From: Kurthia gibsonii | Lineage (GTDB): Bacteria > Bacillota > Bacilli > Bacillales_A > Planococcaceae | Direction: 5' to 3' | NCBI RefSeq assembly: GCF_006539985.1 | Contig: NZ_BJOB01000006.1 | Coordinates: 1 to 64,000, forward strand | Length of the DNA: 64,000 bases | Part shown: in pieces, positions 18,467-28,298 of the stretch | How positions within the stretch are numbered: the first letter of the stretch is position 1 | Layout of the letters: each line of letters starts with the position of its first letter | Translations under genes and position numbers: made by a program | Notes under the pieces: model-generated | The model's input: only the letters and a program-made list of their open reading frames with translations | The model's database searches: none | Told to the model about the DNA's origin: nothing

Positions 18467-21400
18467 CTATTTTGTCGCAGACATGAATGCTTGCATCGCT
18501 GCTTCTTCTTTATTTAACCCTTCATCTTCAAATGTTTGAATCTCCTGTAGCATCATTTCATATTGCTCTGGAATTACTTTAATAAATGCTTTTTTCTTTT
18601 CTTCAAAATGATTTAAAATATCTTGTGCTTTTGTACTTTCTGTAATCAAATAGTGCTGTTCAATTAAATGATGTAAGTTCGTTTCATCTTGTTTCGTCAA
18701 TACATCTGCGATACGAATCATCTCTTTATTACACGCTTTTTCGAATACCTCACGATTTGTAGGGCAAATATAGACCACACCACCAGACATACCTGCAGCA
18801 AAGTTTTTACCGACATCACCTAAAATGACTACATGACCACCTGTCATATATTCACAGCCATGATCGCCTATTCCTTCTACCACGATATCAGCGCCACTAT
18901 TTCGAACTGCAAAACGTTCACCTGCTCGACCATTAATTAGCGCTTGACCACCTGTTGCACCATAAAGACAGACATTCCCTGCAACGACATTTTCCTCAGC
19001 CTGCCCTTTCAATGGTGAGATGACAGCTGCTGTACCACCTGATAGCCCTTTTGCAAAGTAATCATTTGCATCACCTTCTACAGTCATCAACATTCCTTTT
19101 GGCATGAAAGCACCGAAACTTTGACCTGCACTTCCTTTAAAATGCAGTTGAATCAGTTGGTCTGGTAATCCGTTTGCACCGTATCTTTTTGAGATTTCGC
19201 TACCAACTATTGTCCCCACTACACGGTCTACGTTTCGAATTGGTGAAGTGACTTGAATTGCTGTTTTCGTTTGAATTGCGTAATCAACTTGTCTAAATAA
19301 TGAACGCATATCAAGTGATTGATCTAAACGATGATTTTGTTCTACTTGTTTCGTACGCGGTCCTTCTACTTGCACAAGCAGTTTCGATAAATCTAAGTGG
19401 CGTGCTTTCCAATGCTCTTGCCCTTTCTTTCCTTGTTCGAGTATATCTGTACGTCCAACCATCTCGTCAAATGTACGGAAACCTAATTTCGACATCCACA
19501 AGCGAACATCTTCTGCAATAAAGTACATAAAGTTGACTACATGTTCTGGTTTTCCCATGAACTTTTCACGAAGCGCTGGATTTTGTGTAGCTACCCCTAC
19601 AGGACATGTATCTAGATGGCATGCACGCATCATGACACATCCAAGTGCAATCAGAGGCGCGGTCGCAAAGCCAAATTCTTCTGCACCAAGTAATGCTGCT
19701 AGAATTACGTCTTTCCCTGTCATAAGTTTACCGTCTGTTTCCAATGTGACACGCTCACGTAAATGATTCAGCATCAATGTTTGATGTGCTTCTGCTAAAC
19801 CAAGCTCCCACGGTAAGCCCGTATGTTGAATACTTGTCTTAGGTGAAGCACCTGTTCCTCCATCATATCCACTAATGACAATTTTATCTGCTGCACCTTT
19901 TGCTACACCTGCTGCAATCGTCCCAACACCTGTTTTCGCTACTAGCTTCACACTAATACTTGCTTCTCTGTTCGCGTTCTTTAAGTCATGAATCAATTCA
20001 GCCATATCTTCAATTGAATAAATATCATGATGTGGTGGAGGTGAGATTAATCCAACACCAGGTGTTGCACCACGTACTTTCGCAACCCACGGATATACTT
20101 TATTCCCTGGTAACTGACCACCTTCACCGGGTTTTGCACCTTGCGCCATTTTAATTTGTAATTCATCTGCATTGACTAAATAATGTGAACTAACACCAAA
20201 ACGTCCTGAAGCAATTTGCTTAATCGCACTTCTTCTCAATTGTCCTTTTTCGTCGACTTCAAAGCGTTCTGGAGATTCTCCTCCCTCACCTGAGTTGCTG
20301 CGGCCTCCAATTTGATTCATCGCAATCGCCAATGCTTCATGTGCTTCTTCAGAAATTGAACCATAAGACATAGCACCTGTTTTAAATCGTTTGACAATCG
20401 ATTGTGCTGATTCTACTTCTTCTAACGGAATTGATTGTAAGTCTTCTTTGAATGTGAATAAATGGCGTAAAAATCCGATTTGTTCTTCATTTGCCATCTC
20501 TGCATATTGATAATACAGTCCAGCATCATTTTTACGAACAGCCCACTGTAATGTATGAATCGTTTTCGGATTAAATGCGTGATGTTCTCCACCTGAACGC
20601 CATTGATATTCGCTGCCTGATTCTAATAATAAAGAATTAGCTTCAACTGCTTCATGGAATCGTTTCTCAGCTTCTAATTGAATCGTTGCTAAATCAATGC
20701 CACTCAACTGTGATTTTGTACCTGTGAAATGTTGAGCAATCACATCCGTATGAATCCCTACTGCTTCAAAAATCTGGGCACCGCGATAACTTTGTACCGT
20801 TGAAATCCCCATTTTCGCCATTACTTTAACAATTCCATCTGTCATCGCTTTTCGGTAACACGCGAAAGCTTCTGATAATGTTTGTGACAATTTTTCTGTA
20901 TGCACTAGTTCCTCTACTGTTGCATAAGCCAAACTCGGATAGATTGCATCTACACCGTAACCGATAAGCGTTGCAAAATGATGAACTTCTCGCACTTCTA
21001 ACGACTGTACAACTATGCTGACACGCGTACGTCTACCTGTTCGAATTAAATGATGATGTACGCTACTTGCTGCTAATAAAATAGGTACTGTCGGTGTGAT
21101 AGTCTGTAGGTCATCTGATAATACGATAATTTCAGCACCATCTTGAATTGCTTCATCTACTTGTTTTGCTAAATTTTTCAATATTTTTTCTAAATCTTCT
21201 GTCATTTCAAGAGAGATTGTCGCAATGCGGAATTGATTTTGCTTTTGTAATGCTAGCCATTCTCCTGGTGTTAAAATCGGTGAGTCTAATTGAATGCGAC
21301 GACTATTATTTTCCGTTGGATGTAATAAGTCACCTTCTTTACCAAGCAATGTCATCGTACTCGTCACAATATGTTCTCGAATTGAGTCAATTGGTGGATT

Positions 21401-22954
21401 CGTCACCTGCGCAAATAATTGTTTGAAGTAATGGAATAGCGACTGTGGTTTTTCCGATAAAACAGCGAGTGGTGCATCATTCCCCATCGAACCAATCGGA
21501 TCCTTTCCTTCTTGTAGAACAGGTAACAGATATTTTTTCGTATTTTCATATGTGTAGCCATGAATTTTTTGACGTAATCTTATTTCATTTATTTGCACTT
21601 CATCTCCTAGAGCTGTCAATTTAACAAGAGACTCATCCAACCACTTTTCATATGGTTTTTCTGTCGCCATTTGATATTTCAGCTCATCATCCGCAATTAC
21701 GCGACCTTCTTCTAAATCAATTAATAACATCTTTCCAGGACTTAAACGCTCTTTATACAGAACATCTTCTTCTTTTACATCCACTACACCTACTTCAGAA
21801 GAAAAGATCATATAGTCATCTTTCGTTACATAATAACGCGCTGGTCGTAAACCATTTCGGTCTAAAATCGCCCCAATTTGCTTTCCGTCTGTAAAACAAA
21901 TAGCTGTTGGACCATCCCACGGTTCCATTAATGTACTATGATAGTTGTAAAAAGCTTTTTTCTCTTTTGAAATATGTGGATTTTCTGTCCAAGGCTCTGG
22001 AATCATCATCATCGCTGTTTGTGCTGGTGTACGTCCTGCTAAAACGAAGAACTCAAATGCATTATCTAACATGGATGAGTCACTACCACTCTCATCAATA
22101 ATCGGTAAGACTTTTTGTAAATCGTCACCGAATGCATCTGAAATAAATTGTTGTTCACGCGCTTTCATCCAGTTAACATTCCCTTGTAATGTATTGATTT
22201 CACCATTATGAATCAAGTAGCGATTTGGATGCGCTCGTTCCCATGAAGGAAATGTATTCGTACTATAGCGTGAATGGACCATTGAAAAGGCCGAAGTAAA
22301 GTGAGGTTGTTGCAAGTCTTTATAAAAAATAGCTACTTCTTCAGGTGCTAATAGACCCTTAAAAACCATTGTTTTACTTGATAGACTCGCACAATAAAAT
22401 GAGATGTTTTTTGCTTTTGCAAATTGTTCCGTCTGTTTACGAATAAGATATAGTTTACGCTCAAAAGCGAGATCAACTGTTTGTGGATTGGCTTGAATAA
22501 ATAATTGTCGAACAATGGGTGCTGTCTTTTTCGCTGTATCGCTCAATGTCGATGCATCAACTGGTACTGTTCGGAATCCTAGAACAGTTTGTCCTTCTGC
22601 TTCTGCATATTTTTTCATTTGTTCTTCAACTACTTGTTGACCTTTTGCATCGTCTTGCGAAAAGAATAGCATGCCTACACCATACATACCTTCTACCGGT
22701 AATTGAAAGGCAGTTATTTCTTGGCGAAAGAAATCATGTGGGATTTGTACCATCAGTCCTGAACCATCACCTGTTTTCCCGTCGCTTCCTCTCCCAGCAC
22801 GGTGATCTAGACGACATAGCATTTCCAATCCTTTTTCAACGATTTCATGTGTTTTTTTTCCTTTTAAATTAACATATAGACCGATACCGCATGCATCATG
22901 CTCGTCTCTTGGTGAATATAAACCTTGCTCTTTTGGTAATAAATGAAATGACAT
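18467..22954 (-). CDS. gltB: Glutamate synthase (NADPH) large subunit
   Basis: Large (alpha) subunit of 1495 aa, called GltA in B. subtilis. It makes two glutamates from glutamine and 2-oxoglutarate. A short propeptide of 21 residues precedes the N-terminal nucleophile Cys22 (DACGIGLYV) of the glutaminase domain. The central FMN synthase domain has GGTGASPKTSIQHTGLPWEL, and the 3Fe-4S cysteines are in CVMMRACHLDTCPVGVATQ. The C-terminal beta-helix includes GATGGQALINGRAGERFAVR. All parts appear intact. Depends on Fe-S assembly supplied by suf next door. Confidence 0.95.
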   Translation of the reverse strand: MSFHLLPKEQGLYSPRDEHDACGIGLYVNLKGKKTHEIVEKGLEMLCRLDHRAGRGSDGKTGDGSGLMVQIPHDFFRQEITAFQLPVEGMYGVGMLFFSQDDAKGQQVVEEQMKKYAEAEGQTVLGFRTVPVDASTLSDTAKKTAPIVRQLFIQANPQTVDLAFERKLYLIRKQTEQFAKAKNISFYCASLSSKTMVFKGLLAPEEVAIFYKDLQQPHFTSAFSMVHSRYSTNTFPSWERAHPNRYLIHNGEINTLQGNVNWMKAREQQFISDAFGDDLQKVLPIIDESGSDSSMLDNAFEFFVLAGRTPAQTAMMMIPEPWTENPHISKEKKAFYNYHSTLMEPWDGPTAICFTDGKQIGAILDRNGLRPARYYVTKDDYMIFSSEVGVVDVKEEDVLYKERLSPGKMLLIDLEEGRVIADDELKYQMATEKPYEKWLDESLVKLTALGDEVQINEIRLRQKIHGYTYENTKKYLLPVLQEGKDPIGSMGNDAPLAVLSEKPQSLFHYFKQLFAQVTNPPIDSIREHIVTSTMTLLGKEGDLLHPTENNSRRIQLDSPILTPGEWLALQKQNQFRIATISLEMTEDLEKILKNLAKQVDEAIQDGAEIIVLSDDLQTITPTVPILLAASSVHHHLIRTGRRTRVSIVVQSLEVREVHHFATLIGYGVDAIYPSLAYATVEELVHTEKLSQTLSEAFACYRKAMTDGIVKVMAKMGISTVQSYRGAQIFEAVGIHTDVIAQHFTGTKSQLSGIDLATIQLEAEKRFHEAVEANSLLLESGSEYQWRSGGEHHAFNPKTIHTLQWAVRKNDAGLYYQYAEMANEEQIGFLRHLFTFKEDLQSIPLEEVESAQSIVKRFKTGAMSYGSISEEAHEALAIAMNQIGGRSNSGEGGESPERFEVDEKGQLRRSAIKQIASGRFGVSSHYLVNADELQIKMAQGAKPGEGGQLPGNKVYPWVAKVRGATPGVGLISPPPHHDIYSIEDMAELIHDLKNANREASISVKLVAKTGVGTIAAGVAKGAADKIVISGYDGGTGASPKTSIQHTGLPWELGLAEAHQTLMLNHLRERVTLETDGKLMTGKDVILAALLGAEEFGFATAPLIALGCVMMRACHLDTCPVGVATQNPALREKFMGKPEHVVNFMYFIAEDVRLWMSKLGFRTFDEMVGRTDILEQGKKGQEHWKARHLDLSKLLVQVEGPRTKQVEQNHRLDQSLDMRSLFRQVDYAIQTKTAIQVTSPIRNVDRVVGTIVGSEISKRYGANGLPDQLIQLHFKGSAGQSFGAFMPKGMLMTVEGDANDYFAKGLSGGTAAVISPLKGQAEENVVAGNVCLYGATGGQALINGRAGERFAVRNSGADIVVEGIGDHGCEYMTGGHVVILGDVGKNFAAGMSGGVVYICPTNREVFEKACNKEMIRIADVLTKQDETNLHHLIEQHYLITESTKAQDILNHFEEKKKAFIKVIPEQYEMMLQEIQTFEDEGLNKEEAAMQAFMSATK

Positions 22955-23007
22955 ATCGATTCCTCCCTTGTATTCTATATTTTAAATTCACAAATTCATA
23001 TAAACAA

Positions 23008-23022
23008 TATATAATTTATATA
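23008..23022. promoter_or_regulatory. AT-rich palindrome in the gltB-gltC divergent region
   Basis: TATATAA-T-TTATATA, a perfect 7-1-7 palindrome midway between the divergent starts. LysR regulators bind such dyads (T-N11-A type), so it may be the GltC site, but it is AT-only and could be chance. Confidence 0.35.
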
Positions 23023-23062
23023 GAATCAATCGTTTTTTTAGATGAATAGGGGATGTATAACT

Positions 23063-23965
23063 ATGGAATTAAGACAACTACGCTACTTTGTAGCTGTTGC
23101 GGAAAGAGAACATATATCAGAGGCTGCTGAATCTTTACATGTCGCACAGTCAGCAGTCAGTCGACAAATTTCCAATTTAGAAACAGAACTTGGTACAGAA
23201 TTATTCGAACGTATTGGACGAAATGTTAAACTTACACCAATCGGTAAAGTTTTTTTAGAACATGCTCTCATTGCGCTTGAAGCCATCGACTTCGCTGCCA
23301 AACAAGTCGAAGAATACTTAGATCCTGAACAAGGAACAATTAAAATCGGCTTCCCAACAAGTCTTGCAAGCTTCTTATTACCAACCGTCATTTCGGCATT
23401 TAAAAAAGAGCATCCGAATGTATCTTTCCACTTGCGTCAAGGTTCATATCGCTATCTCATCAATGCGGTGAAAAATCGTGAATTGAATCTTGTTTTTTTA
23501 GGACCTGTCCCTAAAAAAGATGAAATCATTGATACAAAAATTCTGTTTACAGAAAAAATATCTGCACTTTTACCTGCTACACACCCACTTGCAACAAAAA
23601 AAGAAATTCAACTAGCAGATTTACGTAACGAGCCTTTTGTATTATTCCCAGATGGCTTCATTTTAAATAAAGTCGTAGTGGATGCTTGTAAATCGGTTGG
23701 ATACACACCAATCGTGAGTTCTGAAGGTGAAGATATGGATGCTCTAAAAGGGCTTGTAGCAGCTGGAATGGGTGTTACGTTACTTCCTGAGAGTGCCTTT
23801 TATGATTCGACACCAAGACGTACGGTTCGTTTACCACTATCCGAACCAAGCTTCACACGCAATGTAGGTGTTGTATTCCCACATAACCGTGAATTAGCAC
23901 CATCTGAAAAAATATTTTTAGAATTTGTGAGTACCTTCTTCTCACGTCTTACACAATTCATCTAA
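23063..23965 (+). CDS. gltC: LysR-family activator of glutamate synthase, GltC
   Basis: LysR-type regulator of 300 aa, the length of B. subtilis GltC, divergent from gltBD as in that species. The N-terminal winged helix (MELRQLRYFVAVAEREHISE, then SAVSRQISNLETELGTELFER) is followed by a co-inducer domain. It should activate gltBD and repress itself. ATG 23063 follows AGGGGAT; a frame starting seven codons earlier lacks a ribosome site. Confidence 0.92.
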   Translation: MELRQLRYFVAVAEREHISEAAESLHVAQSAVSRQISNLETELGTELFERIGRNVKLTPIGKVFLEHALIALEAIDFAAKQVEEYLDPEQGTIKIGFPTSLASFLLPTVISAFKKEHPNVSFHLRQGSYRYLINAVKNRELNLVFLGPVPKKDEIIDTKILFTEKISALLPATHPLATKKEIQLADLRNEPFVLFPDGFILNKVVVDACKSVGYTPIVSSEGEDMDALKGLVAAGMGVTLLPESAFYDSTPRRTVRLPLSEPSFTRNVGVVFPHNRELAPSEKIFLEFVSTFFSRLTQFI

Positions 23966-24036
23966 TTGTATAAATACCCGAATCTCACATCATCTATATA
24001 CAACTTAGAAAACGGGATATTAAGCGAATGTAAAAT

Positions 24037-24082
24037 AAAAGCTCGGAAAGCTGTGTCATTACACATGCTACTCCGAGCTTTT
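24037..24082. terminator. Bidirectional terminator between gltC and metQ
   Basis: Arms AAAAGCTCGGA (24037-24047) and TCCGAGCTTTT (24072-24082) pair perfectly, with an inner GTGT/ACAC element. Faces both gltC and metQ ends. Confidence 0.8.
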
Positions 24083-24134
24083 TCATGTAAAAAAATAAAG
24101 AGCATCGCCTAAACTGACAATACCCTTTAGTTCA

Positions 24135-24968
24135 TTATTGGTTCACAGGAACAACTGAACCTTTCCACTCTTTTTTGATGTAGTCTTGGATTTCTTTTGA
24201 GTGTAAAACTTTCATTAATTCTTTGATTTCTTCTTTATCTTTGTCACCTTTACGAACTGCTACTACATTTACATATGGTGAGTTTGAATCTTCAATTGCA
24301 ATTGCATCTTTTGTAGGAATTAAACCTGCATCAATTGCATAGTTTGAGTTGATAATCACAGCATCACCTTCGTTATTTTTGTACATTTGTACTAATAGTT
24401 CTGGAGCTGTTTTTGTATCGATTTTTAAGTTTTTAGGGTTTTTATCAATATCTTTTAATTGTGCTGTTGATTTTTTAACGCCGTCTTTTAACGTGATTAA
24501 GCCTTTTGCTTCAAGTAATGTTAAAATACGACCTTGATCTGCTACAGAGTTTGATACTAGAATTGTCGCGCCTTTAGGAAGGTCTTCTAATTTTTTATAC
24601 TTTTGAGAGTAGATACCGATTGGCTCGATGTGTACGCCACCAGCACTTTCAAAATCATAACCATTTGATTTGATTTGATCTTCTAAATACGGAATGTGTT
24701 GGAAGAAGTTCGCATCTAAATCTTTTGAATCTAAATCTTTATTCGGTAAGATGTAATCTTGGTACGGTTCGATTTCTAATTTGATGCCTTCTTTTTCAAG
24801 AATTGGTTCTGCTTGTTCAAGAATTTTAGCGTGTGGTACGTTTGAAGCACCGATTTTAATTACTTTTTCATCGCCGTCTCCTGATTTTTCTGAAGAACCA
24901 CATGCTGCTAAACTAAGTGCTAACGCTGCTGTTAAAAGACCTGCTACTAATTTTTTTGATGTTTTCAT
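24135..24968 (-). CDS. metQ: Methionine-binding lipoprotein MetQ
   Basis: NlpA-family lipoprotein of 277 aa. The signal peptide ends in LSLAAC (lipobox). Body motifs include IKIGASNVPHAKILEQ, DANFFQHIPYLE and AIEDSNSPYVNVVAVR. It captures D- or L-methionine for the MetNI importer. Follows metI on the same strand. Confidence 0.93.
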   Translation of the reverse strand: MKTSKKLVAGLLTAALALSLAACGSSEKSGDGDEKVIKIGASNVPHAKILEQAEPILEKEGIKLEIEPYQDYILPNKDLDSKDLDANFFQHIPYLEDQIKSNGYDFESAGGVHIEPIGIYSQKYKKLEDLPKGATILVSNSVADQGRILTLLEAKGLITLKDGVKKSTAQLKDIDKNPKNLKIDTKTAPELLVQMYKNNEGDAVIINSNYAIDAGLIPTKDAIAIEDSNSPYVNVVAVRKGDKDKEEIKELMKVLHSKEIQDYIKKEWKGSVVPVNQ

Positions 24969-24992
24969 GATTCATTTCCCCTTTTCTTTGCT

Positions 24993-25670
24993 CTATCGTT
25001 TATCAATTTTTGCTGTAATCAAATCTCCAATGAATTGAATGATGAATACAACAACTAATACTAATACTGTTGCGACGAATGTTACGTCGTTTTGACTACG
25101 TTGGAAACCATCTTGGAAAGCTAGGTAACCTAGACCACCCGCACCAATGATACCTGCCATCGCTGTATAACCTACTAAAGCAACTGCCGTCACTGTAATA
25201 CCTGAAATTAACGCTGGTAAAGATTCTGGAATCAATACTTTCCAAATAATTGTTCCTGTTGTTGCACCCATCGAACGAGCTGCTTCAATCACACCACGAT
25301 CAATCTCTTTTAATGCAATCAATACCATGCGTGCATAGAATGGTGCAGCCCCGATAATCAGTGCCGGTAATGCTGCGTTTGCACCACGCATTGTTCCCAT
25401 TAAGAAGATTGTAAATGGAATTAATAAGATCACTAAAATAACGAACGGAATAGAACGGAAAATATTCACGATTGCTCCTGTTAAAAAGTTCACAACCTTA
25501 TTCTCCCATAATTGGTGCGGTGCTGTTAAGAATAAAATAATCCCTAGCACTAGACCTAAAATAAATGTAATGATGGTTGAAACACCTGTCATATAAAGCG
25601 TTTCTAGCGTGGCTTGCCACATTCCTTCCCAATCAACATTTGGGAATAACCCTGTCGCTTCGTTATTCAT
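24993..25670 (-). CDS. metI: Methionine ABC transporter permease MetI (MetP)
   Basis: Five-helix permease of 225 aa. The coupling loop EAARSMGATTGTIIWKVLIPESLP is typical of MetI-type permeases. The ATG overlaps the metN end by 8 nt and has GGAGGTGATG before it. Confidence 0.93.
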   Translation of the reverse strand: MNNEATGLFPNVDWEGMWQATLETLYMTGVSTIITFILGLVLGIILFLTAPHQLWENKVVNFLTGAIVNIFRSIPFVILVILLIPFTIFLMGTMRGANAALPALIIGAAPFYARMVLIALKEIDRGVIEAARSMGATTGTIIWKVLIPESLPALISGITVTAVALVGYTAMAGIIGAGGLGYLAFQDGFQRSQNDVTFVATVLVLVVVFIIQFIGDLITAKIDKR

Positions 25671-26688
25671 GTGACATCACCTCCGACTTAATTCCTTCAG
25701 CAGTTAAATATGCTACTGCCTTTTCAACTTCTTCATCTGTTCCAGCAAGTTGTACGATTAACGTACCGTATGGACCACTTTTTGTCGGAGATATATTGCC
25801 ATGTACAATATTTACATCGACATTAAACTGACGAATAAGGTGTGTCATAATCGGTTGCTCTGTTTTTGAGCCGACAAAGAATAATTTAATTAATTTGCCA
25901 TTTTGGTATTGTTCTTTAATTTGTTCAATCGACTCTTGTTGCCCTACTGTATTCGTTACTTGTTGAACGAATCGTTTTGTAACAGGTGCCTGTGGTGCGT
26001 CAAATACTTGAAGAACATCGCCTTCTTCTACGACTTTTCCTTGCTCCATTACGGCTACACGATGACAGATTTTACGAATCACGTGCATCTCATGTGTAAT
26101 TAAAATAATCGTGATACCGAGTTTTTCATTTACACTGCGTAATAAGTCTAAAATTGAATCCGTAGTTTCAGGGTCTAATGCTGATGTTGCTTCATCACAG
26201 AGTAATACTTCTGGGTCATTTGCAAGTGCACGCGCAATACCTACACGTTGTTTTTGACCACCTGATAATTGTGATGGATAAGCTTTTTCTCTTCCTCTTA
26301 ATCCAACAAGTTCGATCAATTCTGCTACTTTTTTCTTTTTAGCAGCTTGATCAATACCTGCAATTTCTAAAGGAAAAGCGATATTCTCTTCTACCGTTCT
26401 TGACCATAATAAATTGAAATGTTGGAATACCATACTAATTTTATGACGTGCTGCACGGAGTTTAGCACCTTTAATTTTTGAAATATCTTCACCATTTACA
26501 ATTACAGAACCACTTGTTGGTTTCTCTAAGCCATTAAATAAACGAATCATCGTACTCTTACCAGCACCACTGTAACCGATAATACCGAAGATTTCACCAT
26601 CTTGGATAGTTAAGTTTACTTGATCGACAGCTGTGAGGGGACCATTTGAAGTTTTATATTGTTTTGTCACATTGCTGAGTTGAATCAA
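25663..26688 (-). CDS. metN: Methionine ABC transporter ATP-binding protein MetN
   Basis: ABC ATPase with a C-terminal NIL (methionine-sensing) domain, 341 aa, the B. subtilis MetN length. Walker A GYSGAGKST, signature LSGGQKQRVGIARAL, Walker B VLLCDEATSALDP; the NIL domain starts near LIKLFFVG. TTG 26688 is the likely start: AAGGTGG is about 8 nt upstream and the protein then opens MIQLSNVTKQY. A GTG four codons earlier overlaps that ribosome site. Confidence 0.92.
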   Translation of the reverse strand: MIQLSNVTKQYKTSNGPLTAVDQVNLTIQDGEIFGIIGYSGAGKSTMIRLFNGLEKPTSGSVIVNGEDISKIKGAKLRAARHKISMVFQHFNLLWSRTVEENIAFPLEIAGIDQAAKKKKVAELIELVGLRGREKAYPSQLSGGQKQRVGIARALANDPEVLLCDEATSALDPETTDSILDLLRSVNEKLGITIILITHEMHVIRKICHRVAVMEQGKVVEEGDVLQVFDAPQAPVTKRFVQQVTNTVGQQESIEQIKEQYQNGKLIKLFFVGSKTEQPIMTHLIRQFNVDVNIVHGNISPTKSGPYGTLIVQLAGTDEEVEKAVAYLTAEGIKSEVMSHE

Positions 26689-26729
26689 ATTGTTTCCCAC
26701 CTTTTTCGAACTTTATTCATAAAAAAAAT

Positions 26730-26753
26730 CCCTTCTGTCAGACAACAGAAGGG
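26730..26753 (-). terminator. Riboswitch expression-platform terminator before metN
   Basis: Perfect 9-bp stem CCCTTCTGT/ACAGAAGGG with a 6-nt loop, followed on the minus strand by eight T. Formed when SAM is bound to the upstream aptamer. Confidence 0.92.
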
Positions 26754-26782
26754 TTTAAACATCATAAAATATGCTAAACCGT

Positions 26783-26893
26783 TCTCTCATCTCTCAAAGA
26801 CTACATAGTCCTTGCGTGAATTGGCACCTTTTCACATAATGTGATGGTTGCCGGGCTTCATAGGGCACTTCCCTCCACCTCTCTTTATAAGAG
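26783..26893 (-). promoter_or_regulatory. SAM-I (S-box) riboswitch aptamer
   Basis: On the minus strand the leader carries the conserved S-box segments in order: AGAGAGGTGGAGGGA, GCCCTATGAAGCCCGGCAACC, GGTGCCAATTC, GCAAGGA and GAGAGATGAGAG. With the downstream terminator this shuts off metNIQ when SAM, and so methionine, is plentiful. Confidence 0.95.
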
Positions 26894-26925
26894 TAACGAA
26901 TTAAGTTCATTTAGTTATTGTAGAT

Positions 26926-26954
26926 ACTTTATCACTTCTAAATTGAAAGGTCAA
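26926..26954 (-). promoter_or_regulatory. Promoter of the met operon
   Basis: Minus-strand -35 TTGACC (26949-26954) and -10 TAAAGT (26926-26931), 17-nt spacer, placing the start about 25 nt before the S-box. The -35 overlaps the stop codon of the upstream thioredoxin-like gene. Confidence 0.7.
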
Positions 26955-27268
26955 TACTTCTTTAAAATTTTTTCAAATAAATGTGGCACTGACTGAAAGG
27001 CATAAATTTTCTCTACTAACTCGCCATTTTGCGTAATAAGAAGACAAGGTACACTTTCAATTTCAAAGTCATACGCTAATTGCTCCATATAATTTAAGTT
27101 GGCTTTCCCCATCGGAACATGTCCAATTGCTTGCTCGGTCACATCCATCATTCTTGATGCAACTTGGCAAGTTCCACACATCGGTGTATAGAGGTAAAAA
27201 GCTGTTTTTTCTTGGGACTTCACTTGCTCTTCCCATTCTTCACGTGTCCATTCTTGCATTATTGTCAT
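26951..27268 (-). CDS. yusE: Thioredoxin-like protein (YusE-like)
   Basis: Thioredoxin-fold protein of 105 aa with a CGTC redox pair (TPMCGTCQVA) and the cis-Pro segment IESVPCLLI. No signal peptide, so cytoplasmic. Physiological partner unknown. Its ATG overlaps the stop of the toprim gene by 4 nt, and both lie between met and gcvH as yusE-yusF do in B. subtilis. Confidence 0.85.
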   Translation of the reverse strand: MTIMQEWTREEWEEQVKSQEKTAFYLYTPMCGTCQVASRMMDVTEQAIGHVPMGKANLNYMEQLAYDFEIESVPCLLITQNGELVEKIYAFQSVPHLFEKILKKY

Positions 27269-27618
27269 CCTTTATCTAATAAGTAACCTGACTTAATCTT
27301 AAATTTAGCTCCTTGTAACACTTTTGCTAAATGATAACGCGGCGTGCGTTCAACACCACCGTAACGCGGTAATGTATAAAGATGATGTGTATTGGGATAT
27401 TCTTGTTGTACAAGCTTACGAAGTTTCTCGCCCATATCATCTGCATCGAAAAATGCATAAAAATCACAACTCTCATACGGCTGTAATAGTTCATCTAAAC
27501 GATGAGAGCTTACGGTTCCGTTTGTACAGACAATCTCAACAGGTTCATTCAAAATAGGCTTTAACTGTAAACAATCTTGTCTACCCTCTACAATGAGTAC
27601 TTTCTCAATAATCTTCAT
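27265..27618 (-). CDS. yusF: Small toprim-domain protein (YusF-like)
   Basis: Stand-alone toprim domain of 117 aa. The glutamate motif VLIVEGRQD and the paired aspartates in FYAFFDADDMG are the metal-binding residues of toprim proteins (primases, RNase M5-like nucleases). The RNase M5-like end is possible, but the substrate is unknown. ATG 27618 is preferred over GTG 27627. Confidence 0.82.
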   Translation of the reverse strand: MKIIEKVLIVEGRQDCLQLKPILNEPVEIVCTNGTVSSHRLDELLQPYESCDFYAFFDADDMGEKLRKLVQQEYPNTHHLYTLPRYGGVERTPRYHLAKVLQGAKFKIKSGYLLDKG

Positions 27619-27763
27619 ACACACCACCCCATCTGATTCCTTATTCTTTTTTCTGTTCTTTCTTACTTTATTTATACCATATTTTCGATATATTTTTGTA
27701 GGAATAGTGCTTATAAAAAAAGCGCATAGAAAAAACTTTACATACTTTACAACAAATAAAAAA

Positions 27764-27790
27764 AGAAGACAACTGAAATCAGTGTCTTCT
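27764..27790 (-). terminator. Terminator of gcvH
   Basis: Stem AGAAGAC-(A)-ACTG / CAGTGTCTTCT, loop AAAT, one bulged A; T run on the minus-strand 3' side. Confidence 0.75.
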
Positions 27791-27835
27791 AATCAAATCA
27801 GCATGAAAACGCGCACCTACATGAAAGGGGTGCTA

Positions 27836-28216
27836 TTAACCTGCGATTACTTCTTCATATTGTTCAGCAGTTAATAAAGCTTCTAGTTGTGCAGCGTCAG
27901 AAGGTTTTACAACCACCATCCAAGCTTTTTCGTAAGGTGATTCGTTTACTAGCTCTGGGCTATCTTCTAACTCTTCGTTTACTTCTACTACTTCACCTGA
28001 AAGTGGTGCATATAGTTCAGAAACTGTTTTTACAGACTCAACGCTACCGAATGGTTGGTCGATTGTTAATTCATCGCCTACAGATGGTAGTTCAACGAAT
28101 ACGATGTCACCTAGTTCAGATTGTGCAAATTCTGTAATACCGATACGTACTGTACCGTCTTCTTGTAAAACCCACTCATGCTCTTTTGAATAACGTAAAT
28201 TAGTTGGAATGCTCAT
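27836..28216 (-). CDS. gcvH: Glycine cleavage system H protein
   Basis: Lipoyl carrier protein of 126 aa. The lipoylated lysine is Lys63 in [15 protein letters not shown]. It shuttles the aminomethyl group in glycine cleavage and, in Bacillus-type bacteria, also serves as the intermediate for lipoate transfer to other enzymes. ATG 28216 follows GGAGGGG; a frame 13 codons longer is not supported. The other gcv genes are not in the window. Confidence 0.95.
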   Translation of the reverse strand: MSIPTNLRYSKEHEWVLQEDGTVRIGITEFAQSELGDIVFVELPSVGDELTIDQPFGSVESVKTVSELYAPLSGEVVEVNEELEDSPELVNESPYEKAWMVVVKPSDAAQLEALLTAEQYEEVIAG

Positions 28217-28298
28217 TTTTTTACCCCTCCATGAAATATGTAATGTTAATTTCATCTATAGTGTTACATATTTTTTCTGCAAATACAAGTCATTCTAG

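Noticed and set aside
20279-20300. Possible repeat units in the gltB gene
   Set aside because: Repetition reflects Gly-rich codons of the synthase domain; no true tandem repeat.
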